Assembly (NCBI GenBank): GCA_001447805.1
Contig: CP013099.1
Span: 1,550,001 to 1,614,000, forward strand
From: Candidatus Tenderia electrophaga
Lineage (GTDB): Bacteria > Pseudomonadota > Gammaproteobacteria > Tenderiales > Tenderiaceae
Reading direction: 5' to 3'
Length of the DNA: 64,000 nucleotides
The position numbers were made by a program, and so were the translations under genes. This document shows positions 1-9,287 of the stretch, piece by piece; the stretch's first letter is position 1; the number at the start of each line of letters is the position of its first letter. The notes under the pieces were generated by a model that was not told the DNA's origin, made no database searches, and saw only the letters and a program-made list of their open reading frames with translations.

Positions 1-1
1 C

Positions 2-1507
2 GAGGTCTATTACTCACCGCGATGGAAGGAGATGCTGGGCTATAAGGATGAAGAACTGGCCAATAGTGTAAAAAGCTGGAGCGAGCACATACACGACGAG
101 GATCTGCCTAGAGCCTTGCGCACGGTAGATGCCTATGTGGGCGGCGAGATCGATGAATATCATATCGAATATCGCATGTATCACAAACAGGGCATGGATG
201 TGGATATTCTCTCTCGTGCCATCTTGCTGTGCGATGAGGCGGGAAAACCGCTGCGCCTAATCGGAACCCATGTGGATATCACCCAACAGAAACAAATGGA
301 GGCGCTGTTACGTGAGTCGGAAAAGCGTTTCCGCACCATTTTTGATTCGGCGCAAGACGCCATGATGCTGTTGGATGACAACGGCTTTGTAGACTGCAAT
401 CCCGCCACCCTTAAGATGTTTGGTTGCGTCGATCGGAAGGACTTTACCCGTCTCCATCCCGCCGATCTCTCTCCACCGCGACAGCCTGACGGAGCTGACT
501 CTCTGAATCAGGCAAATGAACAGATAGCCATCGCCCTGCAAGAGGGGAAGCATTTTTTCGAGTGGCGTCACCGCAGAAACAATGGCGAGGAGTTTTCTGC
601 TGAAGTGTTGCTGAGCGCGATGAAGCTTAGCGGCCGGCGGGTGTTGCATGCCACCGTACGTGATATCTCCGCACGCAAGGCGGCCGAAAAGAAGCTCAAG
701 GAGGCCCAAGCCCAATTGCTGCAATCGGAGAAACTGGCCTCCATCGGCCAGCTCGCCGCCGGGGTGGCTCACGAGATCAACAACCCGGTAGGCTACGTTA
801 ATTCTAACCTCGGTTCGCTGAAGCGCTATATCAAAGACTTGCTGGCGCTGGCACAGCAATATGAGGCCTTGGAGTCACAGTTGCCGGACAATAAGGCCAA
901 AAGGGCCTTGATCTCGTCTAAGGAAAGACTGGATATCGAGTTTCTTAAGCAGGACTTGGACGATCTAATCCAGGAGTCGCTGGAAGGAATAGACCGCGTC
1001 AAACAGATCGTGCGGGATCTGAAGGACTTCTCTCACGTGGACGAGGCGACATGGGAAATAGCTGATGTCCACCACGGCATCAACAGTACCCTGAACATTG
1101 TTCACAACGAACTCAAATACAAGGCTGAGGTCATCAAGGAGTACGGGGAGCTGCCGACGATCTACTGCCTGCCCTCCCAGCTCAACCAGGTGTTTATGAA
1201 CCTGTTGGTGAACGCTGGTCATGCCCTCCAAGACAAGGGGAAGATCTTTATCCGCACCGGCGTCCAAGGCGGCGACCATGTGTGGATCGAGATCGAGGAT
1301 ACCGGCGCCGGAATTCCGCCGCAGAATCTAAAGCGGATCTTCGAGCCGTTTTTTACCACTAAGGAGGTGGGTAAGGGGACGGGGCTGGGGCTTTCACTGG
1401 CCTATGGCATTATCGAGAAACATCAGGGCACTATCGAAGTGGACAGTGAACAGGGCCGCGGTACCCGCTTTCGCATCTTGTTGCCCGTCGGGCGCGGAGA
1501 TACTTAA
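2..1507 (+). CDS. PAS-domain sensor histidine kinase, 5' end outside window
   Basis: The reading frame is open from base 2, and the bases before the first ATG (32) already encode PAS-like sequence ([12 protein letters not shown]), so the gene starts upstream of the window. Visible order: end of one PAS domain with a PAC tail, a second PAS domain (about bases 310-680), then a dimerisation/His-box region (GVAHEINNP, bases 757-786) and a HATPase_c domain with the G boxes DTGAGIPP and GKGTGLGLS. It should autophosphorylate on the His of HEINNP and pass phosphate to a separate receiver, since it has none. Its kinase core is a close paralogue of the one at 7854-9086 (both contain [15 protein letters not shown]). 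Its stop codon overlaps the stop of the convergent gene by three bases. No transmembrane segment is visible in the part present. Confidence 0.93.
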   Translation, partial: EVYYSPRWKEMLGYKDEELANSVKSWSEHIHDEDLPRALRTVDAYVGGEIDEYHIEYRMYHKQGMDVDILSRAILLCDEAGKPLRLIGTHVDITQQKQMEALLRESEKRFRTIFDSAQDAMMLLDDNGFVDCNPATLKMFGCVDRKDFTRLHPADLSPPRQPDGADSLNQANEQIAIALQEGKHFFEWRHRRNNGEEFSAEVLLSAMKLSGRRVLHATVRDISARKAAEKKLKEAQAQLLQSEKLASIGQLAAGVAHEINNPVGYVNSNLGSLKRYIKDLLALAQQYEALESQLPDNKAKRALISSKERLDIEFLKQDLDDLIQESLEGIDRVKQIVRDLKDFSHVDEATWEIADVHHGINSTLNIVHNELKYKAEVIKEYGELPTIYCLPSQLNQVFMNLLVNAGHALQDKGKIFIRTGVQGGDHVWIEIEDTGAGIPPQNLKRIFEPFFTTKEVGKGTGLGLSLAYGIIEKHQGTIEVDSEQGRGTRFRILLPVGRGDT

Positions 1508-2196
1508 TCCGTAGCAGCATGGAATAGATATTCCAGATCATCGAGTCCTTCGTCGATACTGTACGGGATATCCTTGGCGAACAGATCCAACTGTACGATG
1601 GCGTTGACCGCGGCGTCCTCCGCGCAAGCGGCCCGTAGCCGCTGGGCAAAGGCCCGGTTGACGGTTTGCAGACGCTTATAGATGGCGCGCAAACCGGCCA
1701 AGGAGAGGTCCGCCTCCTTACCCGCCTTGGCTTCAAAGTACTGGAACAGCAAATAACTGGAGACCGCTCGATAAGCGGTTTCTTCATCACTGGCAAAGGG
1801 GAGGTGAAATCGCGCCATAGGCCTGAGGAAGGTCATGTCGGGGCAGGCGCTGGTGGCCATAACCAGTCCCAGTAAGGAGCTCAGGCCGCGCTGCACACTG
1901 CTCTCGGCCGCATAATAGCGGTTGGGGGTCTCGACCTCGATGCGACTGAGTTGGTGCGATTCCAAGTCCCCGCACTGCTGGATCAAAGGCACCAGATTCG
2001 CGGCGACGGGGCAGCGAGGAGTGATGTCTCCGGAAAGGGGGCAGTGGGGGCAGCGATGATAGTCCAGCCGGGTCCATGCCGGCCACTGGTCGTAGCTAGG
2101 TTCAATCTGCAACAGGGTGTCGGCGTTGAGATCAAGATCAAATAGCTTTGCTTCGGTGCCGACGACAAAGCGGTAGGTGATGCGAAAGGTGTCCAT
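1504..2196 (-). CDS. conserved cysteine-containing protein of unknown function
   Basis: A 230-residue protein I cannot assign. The open frame begins at a TTG (2202), but an ATG two codons later (2196) is the better start; GAGG lies about 11 bases upstream, inside the end of the previous gene. The N-terminal part contains a tight cysteine group (CPHCPLSG, then PRCPVA), which could bind a metal. The rest is predicted soluble and mostly helical, with an acidic end (DEGLDDLEYLF). There is no signal peptide or membrane segment. It is the last gene of the minus-strand signalling run, seven bases after the REC-PilB ATPase, so it may be an accessory factor of that ATPase. That role is inferred from position only. 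Confidence 0.75.
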   Translation of the reverse strand: MDTFRITYRFVVGTEAKLFDLDLNADTLLQIEPSYDQWPAWTRLDYHRCPHCPLSGDITPRCPVAANLVPLIQQCGDLESHQLSRIEVETPNRYYAAESSVQRGLSSLLGLVMATSACPDMTFLRPMARFHLPFASDEETAYRAVSSYLLFQYFEAKAGKEADLSLAGLRAIYKRLQTVNRAFAQRLRAACAEDAAVNAIVQLDLFAKDIPYSIDEGLDDLEYLFHAATD

Positions 2197-2203
2197 TGCC
2201 AAG

Positions 2204-4447
2204 TTAGCCTCGTACTTGCGTACCCAGGACCCGAAGTATTTCCTCGGCCGTGGTGAGACCGGCGCTCACCTTTTGCTGTCCGTCTTCGATCAGGGTGGAG
2301 ATACCCTCGGCCTTGGCCAGTTTGGCGATTTCGATAAGACTGGCGCCCGACGAGATCAGGTCCTTCATGTCGTCACTAGGCACCAGGATTTCATAAAGGG
2401 CGACACGCCCGGCATAACCCGTGCCATTACATTTTGGACATCCCGTACCCTTGAAGAATTTCATGCCGGCGTCCTGGAATAAATCACCAAGTTTATAGCG
2501 CAGCTCGGTTTCTGGCGTGGCCTCGGCACGACAGTGAGAACAGATTCGCCGGGCCAAACGTTGCGCAACAATGGCCTCTATGGCGGAAGCCACCACATAG
2601 GGCTTGAGTCCTAAGTCGAGCAAACGGGCGATGGTGGCCACCGTGGAATTCGTGTGCAGGGTGGAATAGACCAGGTGTCCGGTGAGGGCGGCATGAAAGG
2701 CCACTTCCGCCGTTTCAAAATCTCGGATTTCCCCCAGCAGTATGACATCGGGATCCTGACGCAGGATGGCGCGCAAGACAGTGGAAAAGTCCAGCCCGAT
2801 CTTCTCCTTGATCATCACTTGACCGGCCATGTCCAGGAAATACTCCACTGGATCCTCAATGGTGACATAGTTTTTTTCCGGCGTGGCATTGTGCTGCAGC
2901 AGGGAGTACAGCGTGGTGGTCTTGCCACTGCCGGTGGGACCGGTGGCCAGGATAATCCCCTGGGGCTTAGTGACCACATTCTCGATGCGGGCCAGATTGG
3001 ACGGCGACAGCCCCAGCTCACTGAGGCGCTGGACGCTGGCGTTACGGTCCAGCAGCCGCATGACGACCTTTTCGCCGTTGATGGTAGGCAGGGTGCTGAT
3101 GCGCAAGTCGATGATGCGCATGGGGGTCTTGACCGTGATACGTCCATCCTGTGGTCGCCGCCGCTCGGTCACATCCAGCTCCGACATCACCTTGATGCGC
3201 GACACCAGGGCCATGTGGATGCCATGGGGAAAATGGATCTTATCGTGCAACACCCCATCGATACGATAACGCACCGCCACGTTCTTGGTGCGCGGATGGA
3301 TGTGAATGTCGCTGGCCCCCAGCCTGACGGCTTCCAGCATGATGACATTGGCCAGCCGAATGGCCGGGGGTTCCTCGGTGCCGTGCAGCAATTCCTCGAG
3401 GCTGAGGTCCTCATCTTCCTCGATGATGACTTCTATCCCCTCGCTTGGGTCGTCATTGTCGAATATGGTCTGCAGGTCGTCTAGTCCGATATCTTCACCA
3501 TGGATCTCGGCGAGTTTTTCCTTAATCGCCTGGATATTCGCCATCACCGGCTGAATCTCCATACCGATGCTGAACTTGAGATCGTCTAACAGGCCCATAT
3601 CCATGGGGTCGGCCATGACCAGGGTTAAGCGTCGCTGGCTCTGGCGAATGGGCAGCACCCACTGCTTTTCGCAGAAGCTGCGCGGGAGCAGCGCCGCGAC
3701 GGCCGGGTCTACCTGGATCTCGGGCAGGGACACCTCTTCGATCATGAGATCCTGTTTAAGGATGTTGCGAATCTGCTTTTCATTGACCCAGTCGCGCTCC
3801 AGAATCATTTTGATAATAGGCTCGCGGCGCTGCTGTTGCAGTTTATATAGTTGTTGGATCTGCTGATCGTTGAGCAGATTGCGTTTGTGCAACATGATGG
3901 CCAGCTGGCTGCGATTCGTTACCGTCAATTTGGCAAGTTCATCGATCTCTTTGGCATTGCGCTCATTCTGCTGCTTGAGTGCCTTGTTCTTCTGAATTAG
4001 ATCGTATTGTTCCAGAGCCAGGGCCACAGTCACCCGCAGATCATCGTCGTTCCATGGCTTGAGTATGAATTTATAGACTGCGCCGTCCTTGATGGCGCCC
4101 ATCACCGCCTCGGTGTCGGCATGACCGGTCAACATGATACGCATGAGATCGGGATGCTTTTCCCGTGCCTGACGCAGCAACTGGACGCCATTCATGCCCG
4201 GCATCATAAAGTCGGAGATGATCAGCTGGCAGGGCTGGCGCTCCAGCAGGCCCAGGGCCTCTTCACCGCTCATGGCCACGTGGATCTGGTAGTTCTCCTG
4301 ACGAAACACCCGCCGCAGGGCATTGAGCACGCCCGATTCATCATCCACCAGCAGGATGTGATAGCCCCCCGGCTGCTGCTTCGCCGGGGTATCACCGAGG
4401 GGGGACGATGGATTATCCCCGGTAAACAGAGAAGCGAAGCGGGACAT
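2204..4447 (-). CDS. Response-regulator receiver fused to a PilB/GspE-type secretion ATPase
   Basis: A 747-residue fusion; the ATG at 4447 is preferred to the TTG two codons upstream. Residues ~29-150 form a CheY-like receiver with acidic pair D35-D36, phosphoacceptor D79 (ISDFMMPG) and conserved K130 (ILKPW). A helical linker leads into a T2SSE/MshE N-terminal-like region (~170-330). The GspE/PilB ATPase follows, with Walker A GPTGSGKTTT (~residue 502), the Walker B region (LLGEIRDFETAE), the His-box element STLHTN and the CxxC...CxxC pair (CSHC, CPKC) of assembly ATPases. Such hexameric motors power type IV pilus or type II secretion assembly. The receiver suggests that phosphorylation gates the motor. 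The RLG signature of c-di-GMP-binding MshE domains is not evident. No other pilus gene lies in the window. Confidence 0.92.
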   Translation of the reverse strand: MSRFASLFTGDNPSSPLGDTPAKQQPGGYHILLVDDESGVLNALRRVFRQENYQIHVAMSGEEALGLLERQPCQLIISDFMMPGMNGVQLLRQAREKHPDLMRIMLTGHADTEAVMGAIKDGAVYKFILKPWNDDDLRVTVALALEQYDLIQKNKALKQQNERNAKEIDELAKLTVTNRSQLAIMLHKRNLLNDQQIQQLYKLQQQRREPIIKMILERDWVNEKQIRNILKQDLMIEEVSLPEIQVDPAVAALLPRSFCEKQWVLPIRQSQRRLTLVMADPMDMGLLDDLKFSIGMEIQPVMANIQAIKEKLAEIHGEDIGLDDLQTIFDNDDPSEGIEVIIEEDEDLSLEELLHGTEEPPAIRLANVIMLEAVRLGASDIHIHPRTKNVAVRYRIDGVLHDKIHFPHGIHMALVSRIKVMSELDVTERRRPQDGRITVKTPMRIIDLRISTLPTINGEKVVMRLLDRNASVQRLSELGLSPSNLARIENVVTKPQGIILATGPTGSGKTTTLYSLLQHNATPEKNYVTIEDPVEYFLDMAGQVMIKEKIGLDFSTVLRAILRQDPDVILLGEIRDFETAEVAFHAALTGHLVYSTLHTNSTVATIARLLDLGLKPYVVASAIEAIVAQRLARRICSHCRAEATPETELRYKLGDLFQDAGMKFFKGTGCPKCNGTGYAGRVALYEILVPSDDMKDLISSGASLIEIAKLAKAEGISTLIEDGQQKVSAGLTTAEEILRVLGTQVRG

Positions 4448-4486
4448 GGTCAAAACCCAGTGGTAAGCAGCAGCGTTGGATACATA

Positions 4487-5740
4487 TTAGTGACCCCGAG
4501 GCAACGGCAGTGAAAGGGTGAATATGCTTCCCTTGCCCTGCCGACTGGCGACACGGATCTCCCCGCCATGGCACTTGACGATGTCCCGCACCACGGCAAG
4601 GCCCAACCCCGTCCCCTGGCCCACCTCTTTGGTGGTAAAGAAGGGATCGAAGATTTTATCCATAATTTCATGATTGATACCTACGCCCGTGTCGGCGAAT
4701 TTCACCAACACCCTGTCCCGTTCCAATCTGGTCTCAACTAATATTCGGCCGTTCTTATCGATAGCCTTAATCGCATTCTGCAATAGATTCATGAAGGCCT
4801 GACCCAGGTGACCCGGGTTGCAGATCACAGCCGGCAAATCAGCTAGGTCAAGGCGAAGCTGAGCCGGGCCCGTCAGCTCGGGGAGCACGATATTGCAGGT
4901 ATTGCGGATGATGTCGTTAATGTCGCAGGCCTCTTCCGCGTTCTTGTCTATGGCGGAAAAGCCCTTCAACTCCTGCACGATCACGGCGATACGCTCCGCC
5001 CCGGCGATACTTTCCTGCAGCAGCACCTGGAAATCAGTCATCACAAAATCCACATCCTCGTCTTCCAGATAGGACTGGATTTTGTCGGGCGCGGCGCCCG
5101 CTGTCGTTAGCTCCACCAGCCCCGCCATGGCCTGGAGATAGGTCTGGGCTGTGGCCAGATTGCTCTTGACGAAGCCGATGGGGTTGTTGATCTCATGGGC
5201 GACCCCGGCCGCCAGTTGGCCCACCGAGGCCAGCTTCTCGGTCTGGTACAGCTGTCGTTGCGTCGCTTCGATAGTCCGTACCTGCTCGGCGACACGCTGC
5301 TCTAGTCCCTCCGACAACTCCTTGTAGCGTCGTTCGGATGCCAGCAAGGCGGCATGTTGTTGCTTGAGTTGCTCATAATCTTCGTTGACGGCCTGCAGGT
5401 GCAGCGACGAGGCCATCAGATAGCGAACACTGCTGTGCAGCAGCATCTCCAACCACGCGACCGCCGCCTGTCCTTGCGCCCCGGCCCGGGGAGAAACATG
5501 AAGATGGCCGACGAGGTCCATCTGCACCCGGATGGGGAGACGAACGCTCTCCATGTTCTGCGCCGCACCGATGACACAATTCCCATTGCACGCGCTGATC
5601 CAGATCGGCTCACCCAGCATGCGCACTAAGGTGCTTAACAGTTTCTCTGCATTAATGCCGCTCATCAATTCGCCCAGGTTGAACTCCCGATCGAAGTCCT
5701 GCAGCGGCAGGCAGGCTTGGTTCTGATCGTTCTCAGTCAC
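4487..5740 (-). CDS. Cytoplasmic sensor histidine kinase
   Basis: A 417-residue protein starting at GTG (5740), whose first bases overlap the last 8 bases of the GTPase gene, so translation is probably coupled. The N-terminal ~125 residues are an unassigned sensory region without membrane segments. A coiled-coil stretch (~125-175) follows, then the His box ([12 protein letters not shown], ~190) and a HATPase_c domain with DTGVGIN and GQGTGLGLA. It belongs to the same kinase group as the kinases at 2-1507 and 7854-9086 but is more divergent. It lies between the MglA-type GTPase and the REC-PilB ATPase, so it may phosphorylate the receiver of that ATPase. This pairing is inferred from gene order. 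Confidence 0.9.
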   Translation of the reverse strand: MTENDQNQACLPLQDFDREFNLGELMSGINAEKLLSTLVRMLGEPIWISACNGNCVIGAAQNMESVRLPIRVQMDLVGHLHVSPRAGAQGQAAVAWLEMLLHSSVRYLMASSLHLQAVNEDYEQLKQQHAALLASERRYKELSEGLEQRVAEQVRTIEATQRQLYQTEKLASVGQLAAGVAHEINNPIGFVKSNLATAQTYLQAMAGLVELTTAGAAPDKIQSYLEDEDVDFVMTDFQVLLQESIAGAERIAVIVQELKGFSAIDKNAEEACDINDIIRNTCNIVLPELTGPAQLRLDLADLPAVICNPGHLGQAFMNLLQNAIKAIDKNGRILVETRLERDRVLVKFADTGVGINHEIMDKIFDPFFTTKEVGQGTGLGLAVVRDIVKCHGGEIRVASRQGKGSIFTLSLPLPRGH

Positions 5741-6392
5741 GTCCGACGCCTCCTAACAGCTGGTCAATGAACTGCTGCTGGTCCAGCTGATGATGGCTTG
5801 CCAAGCCGAGTTCGGTGTCGACCTGCCGGTAAACCCGTGCCAGCAGGCCCCTGAAGGTTTCGCATACCCCCTCGCCTTGCAGTGCGCTGGCAAAATAGAC
5901 CGGCCAGGGGGTATGGCCCCAGCGGCCTATAACGTCCTCTTCGCTCACGATAGGGGACAGGTCACGCTTGTTGAACTGGACCACCAGCGGCAGGGCATCG
6001 AAGTCCAGGCCCACCCGGGCGGCATTAGCCGCCAGGTTTTCAAAGGATTCGGCGTTATTAATGCTTTGGTTTTGTTGTGAATCGGCAATAAAGGCGACGC
6101 CGTCGGCGCGAGACAATACCGCCTTGCGGGTACTGTCATGGGCCACTTGGCCGGGGACGGTAAATAGCTTTATCTTGATCGCCAAACCGGTATTTGTCAC
6201 CACTCCCAAGGGCAACATGTCAAAGAACAGGGTCCTGTCGTTCTTGGTTTCCAAGACCATCAACTCGCCCTTTCTGTCAGGGGCGATCACTTCATGCAGC
6301 TGTATCAGGTTGGTGGTCTTGCCGCTTAAGGCCGGTCCGTAATAGACCAGCTTAAGGATCAACCTGTTTGAAGTCTCATCATATTCCGACAT
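5733..6392 (-). CDS. MglA-type small Ras-like GTPase
   Basis: A 219-residue cytoplasmic GTPase starting at ATG (6392). The P-loop GPALSGKT is at residues 19-26, the switch II element reads VPGQ as in MglA rather than Ras DxxG, and NKRDL supplies G4. MglA proteins set the leading cell pole and control type IV pilus or gliding motors in Myxococcus, usually with the GAP MglB. No MglB/roadblock protein is encoded in the window, so the GAP is either elsewhere or replaced. The gene overlaps the downstream kinase by 8 bases and follows the REC-HD-GYP gene by 31. A role in polar control of the adjacent REC-PilB ATPase is a reasonable inference but not shown. Confidence 0.92.
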   Translation of the reverse strand: MSEYDETSNRLILKLVYYGPALSGKTTNLIQLHEVIAPDRKGELMVLETKNDRTLFFDMLPLGVVTNTGLAIKIKLFTVPGQVAHDSTRKAVLSRADGVAFIADSQQNQSINNAESFENLAANAARVGLDFDALPLVVQFNKRDLSPIVSEEDVIGRWGHTPWPVYFASALQGEGVCETFRGLLARVYRQVDTELGLASHHQLDQQQFIDQLLGGVGRD

Positions 6393-6423
6393 GTCACACC
6401 ATAAGCCTGCTGCAATTTCACCG

Positions 6424-7731
6424 TCAACGGATCCGCTTCATGGCGATTTGTATGTCCAACTTTTCCCCGGAGGTCCTGGAGAAACGATGGATCCGTTCAA
6501 TCATATGTTCGTCCAGAATATGGCCTTCGGAAAGGATTAATATCCCGTGACGGGTGAGCAAGTCCTTCGCCAGCACCATGCCCACCCTGAGCTCCTTGTC
6601 ATCGATCTTGACAGAGGCACTGCGGACCTCATTGGTGACCTGTTTGTTCGTGGTGATAAAGGCATCGATGACCTTGGGGTCATAGAGCCGGCCCCTATAG
6701 CGCAGCATGTGCTCCCGCGCCTCGGCCTCGGTCAAGCGGTGCGCAGACGCACCCCCATGCTGCAGTGTGTCGTAGTCATTGACGGCCGCTAAAATCCGCG
6801 CACCCAGTGGAATATCGCCTCCGGCCAGCCCCTCGGGGTAACCACTGCCGTCAAAATACTCATGATGACTGCGAATCAGTTTCGCAGCCTCATGCAAGGG
6901 TTCAAAGCCCATCAGGACCGCCTCCCCTAGAACGGGGTGCTTAGCTAACACCCGTTTCTCCTCCGGTGTGAGTGTCTTAGTCGGGCGCATGATGAGATCA
7001 GCTGGCAGTCCTATCTTTCCGATATCATGCAGCAGGGCGGCGAAGAATATCTGCTGTGTCTGCTCCTTGCCAAGGCCCAGCTTCTGTGCCACTTTTTGCG
7101 CCAACTCGGCCACTCGTTTCGAGTGACCCGATGTGGCGCCCTCGCTTAACTCAATCAAGTTGGAGAAGGTCTTGATGGAAGAAAAGTAGCTCTTTCTCAG
7201 AGACTCATGGGCCACCCTCAATTCCTCGGTGCGCTCTTCGACTTTCCTTTCCAGGTTTGAATTCAGATCCTTTAGCTCTTCGTTCTGACGTTGAGTCAGT
7301 TTTAGCAGGCGCTCGCGCTCGGCCTGGAGGAACTTGGTCTCCAGGGCATTATGAACGGTGAGCTTAAGATCGTTTTCCTCCCAAGGCTTGCTAATGTATT
7401 TGTATATGTGGCCTTCGTTGACCGCCTTGATTGTGGAGCTGAGGTCAGCAAAACCGGTGAGCAGAATGCGAACGGTCTCAGGCCAGCGACTTGACACCGT
7501 TGCCAGTAACTGGGCGCCATCCATTTCCGGCATACGCATGTCGGATATAATTATATCCACTTCGGTTTTTTCGAGTATTTCCAACGCCTCGGCGCCGCGT
7601 TGTGCCGTGAGCACTGTATAGGGAAGCGGCCTAAAAATCCGTTTCAGCGATGACAGAATATTCTGTTCGTCATCGACGAGTAACAATGTGGAGTAGTTTG
7701 CGGGTCTGGGTTCCTGCATTGATATGTTCAC
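6424..7731 (-). CDS. REC-HD-GYP response regulator, probable c-di-GMP phosphodiesterase
   Basis: A 435-residue protein. The N-terminal receiver has D20-D21, phosphoacceptor D64 (ISDMRMPEMDG) and the lysine of ISKPW. A coiled coil (~130-175) joins it to an HD-GYP domain with the HDIGKIGLP metal motif and an intact signature HHEYFDGSGYP. A ~75-residue C-terminal extension follows. RpfG-type proteins of this layout hydrolyse c-di-GMP when the receiver is phosphorylated. The start is uncertain: GTG at 7731 has AAGGG just upstream at short spacing; an ATG four codons in is the alternative. The YKYISKPW element matches the receivers at 2204-4447 and 9288-10034, which groups the three regulators. 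Confidence 0.92.
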   Translation of the reverse strand: MNISMQEPRPANYSTLLLVDDEQNILSSLKRIFRPLPYTVLTAQRGAEALEILEKTEVDIIISDMRMPEMDGAQLLATVSSRWPETVRILLTGFADLSSTIKAVNEGHIYKYISKPWEENDLKLTVHNALETKFLQAERERLLKLTQRQNEELKDLNSNLERKVEERTEELRVAHESLRKSYFSSIKTFSNLIELSEGATSGHSKRVAELAQKVAQKLGLGKEQTQQIFFAALLHDIGKIGLPADLIMRPTKTLTPEEKRVLAKHPVLGEAVLMGFEPLHEAAKLIRSHHEYFDGSGYPEGLAGGDIPLGARILAAVNDYDTLQHGGASAHRLTEAEAREHMLRYRGRLYDPKVIDAFITTNKQVTNEVRSASVKIDDKELRVGMVLAKDLLTRHGILILSEGHILDEHMIERIHRFSRTSGEKLDIQIAMKRIR

Positions 7732-7853
7732 TATCCCTTACGAGACATGACCCTGTCGTTCGATTGTGGAGTTCGATATCTGGTTGATGCGATCATCGGA
7801 AACACACTCCGATGCACGCCATGACCCTCTTCTGAAGCAGCGGCTGGTGTTCA

Positions 7854-9086
7854 TCACAGGATCTCTACATCTCCGTCAGCACCCCCGTCGATCTCGTGAT
7901 TTAGCGGAATGGTGACAGTGAATACGGTACCAAGCCCTGGAGTACTGTCTACTGATATTCTGCCATTATGTTTATCTATAATGCTTTCGGAAAGTGACAG
8001 ACCAAGCCCCGTGCCTTTGCCGACAGGTTTTGTCGAAAAGAAAGGGTTGAATATCTTTTCAGCGATTTCCGGCTCAATTCCTGAGCCATCGTCAGCGATC
8101 TTGACCTGGATATATTCACCATCCGCAACGGATGTCGTTATTGTGATAGTGCCGTGGTCCTCGATGGCGTGGGCCGCATTTACCAGTAAGTTCGTGAATA
8201 CCTGGTTTAATTGCGACGGAATACATTCAACATGCGGCAAGTCACCATAGTTTTTGACGATCTCCGCTTTGTATTTGAGTTCGTTATGGACGATATTCAA
8301 AGTACTATCTATACCTTGATGAATATCCGAATACATCCATTCGTCCTTATGTGCCCGAGAAAAGTCCTTGAGATCTTGGACGATTTTCGTTACCCGATTT
8401 ATACCTTCCTGAGATTCACTCACCAAGTCCCCCATATCTTCCAGCAGATAGTCTAGGTCAATGTTTGACTTTATTTCTCTGAGATGGGCAATGACGTGTT
8501 CATCGACTAGGTGAGCTTCGGCATTCCTGTAGGCGTTAACAAGCTTCAGTATATCCGCCAAGTATTTTTTTAATGCGCCAAGATTGGAATTGATGTAGCC
8601 GATGGGGTTGTTGATCTCGTGAGCGACACCCGCTGCAAGCTGTCCGATGGTCGCTAGTTTTTCGGCTTGGAGAAGCTGTTCTTTGACCTCTTTTATCTCG
8701 CTGTCCTTTGTATATTTATGCAATGCTATTTCAATTGCGATATGCAGTTCCCTTTCCCGGTATGGCTTTAATAGATAGGCATAAGGTTCGGTTATCTTGG
8801 CTCGGTCGAGCAAGCGCGTCTCATCATATGACGTCAAGTAAAGCACTGGCACTTCGTGGTTCGACAGGATTGTTTCTGCTGCATCGATGCCGTCCAGCTC
8901 CCCATCTAGGACAATATCCATGATCACCAAATGCGGTTTCAGTTTGAGGGCCAAAGCCACCGCTTCCTCACCGTTACCCGTCTTGCCGGCCACCCCATAT
9001 CCGAGCGCCTCAAGGTTGATGCAGAGGTGATTCGCTATATCGCTGTCATCTTCTACAACGAGTATTTCCGTTCTAAGCTGTTCCAT
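7854..9086 (-). CDS. Receiver-histidine kinase (REC-HK) signalling protein
   Basis: A 410-residue soluble protein. The frame opens at TTG (9182) without a ribosome site; ATG at 9086 follows GGGGG by ten bases and lies directly before the receiver, so it is preferred. The receiver is at residues ~5-120 (D13-D14, D57 in VIMDIVLDGE, lysine in LLKPY). A kinase core follows with His box [12 protein letters not shown] and HATPase_c boxes DDGSGIE and [10 protein letters not shown] receiver N-terminal to a kinase usually serves as an input domain that tunes kinase activity. The core is closely similar to the plus-strand kinase at the start of the window. A 122-base gap separates it from the REC-HD-GYP gene, so a second promoter there is possible. 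Confidence 0.9.
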   Translation of the reverse strand: MEQLRTEILVVEDDSDIANHLCINLEALGYGVAGKTGNGEEAVALALKLKPHLVIMDIVLDGELDGIDAAETILSNHEVPVLYLTSYDETRLLDRAKITEPYAYLLKPYRERELHIAIEIALHKYTKDSEIKEVKEQLLQAEKLATIGQLAAGVAHEINNPIGYINSNLGALKKYLADILKLVNAYRNAEAHLVDEHVIAHLREIKSNIDLDYLLEDMGDLVSESQEGINRVTKIVQDLKDFSRAHKDEWMYSDIHQGIDSTLNIVHNELKYKAEIVKNYGDLPHVECIPSQLNQVFTNLLVNAAHAIEDHGTITITTSVADGEYIQVKIADDGSGIEPEIAEKIFNPFFSTKPVGKGTGLGLSLSESIIDKHNGRISVDSTPGLGTVFTVTIPLNHEIDGGADGDVEIL

Positions 9087-9287
9087 GCTGTTGTTGCCCC
9101 CGTAATTGCCTTGATTTATATCGGCAACAAAATGTTTCAGATTAGTGAGGTATGTTGCAAAATCATTATTTTTTGTAGCCAAATTACATTGTTACGGGGC
9201 AAGGCTCGTGGCAAAACACGGTGGGGCACGATGCTGTGGTGCCCAAAGAAAGGCACCGTTATCATAGGGGTAAGCGATTGCGCGCGG

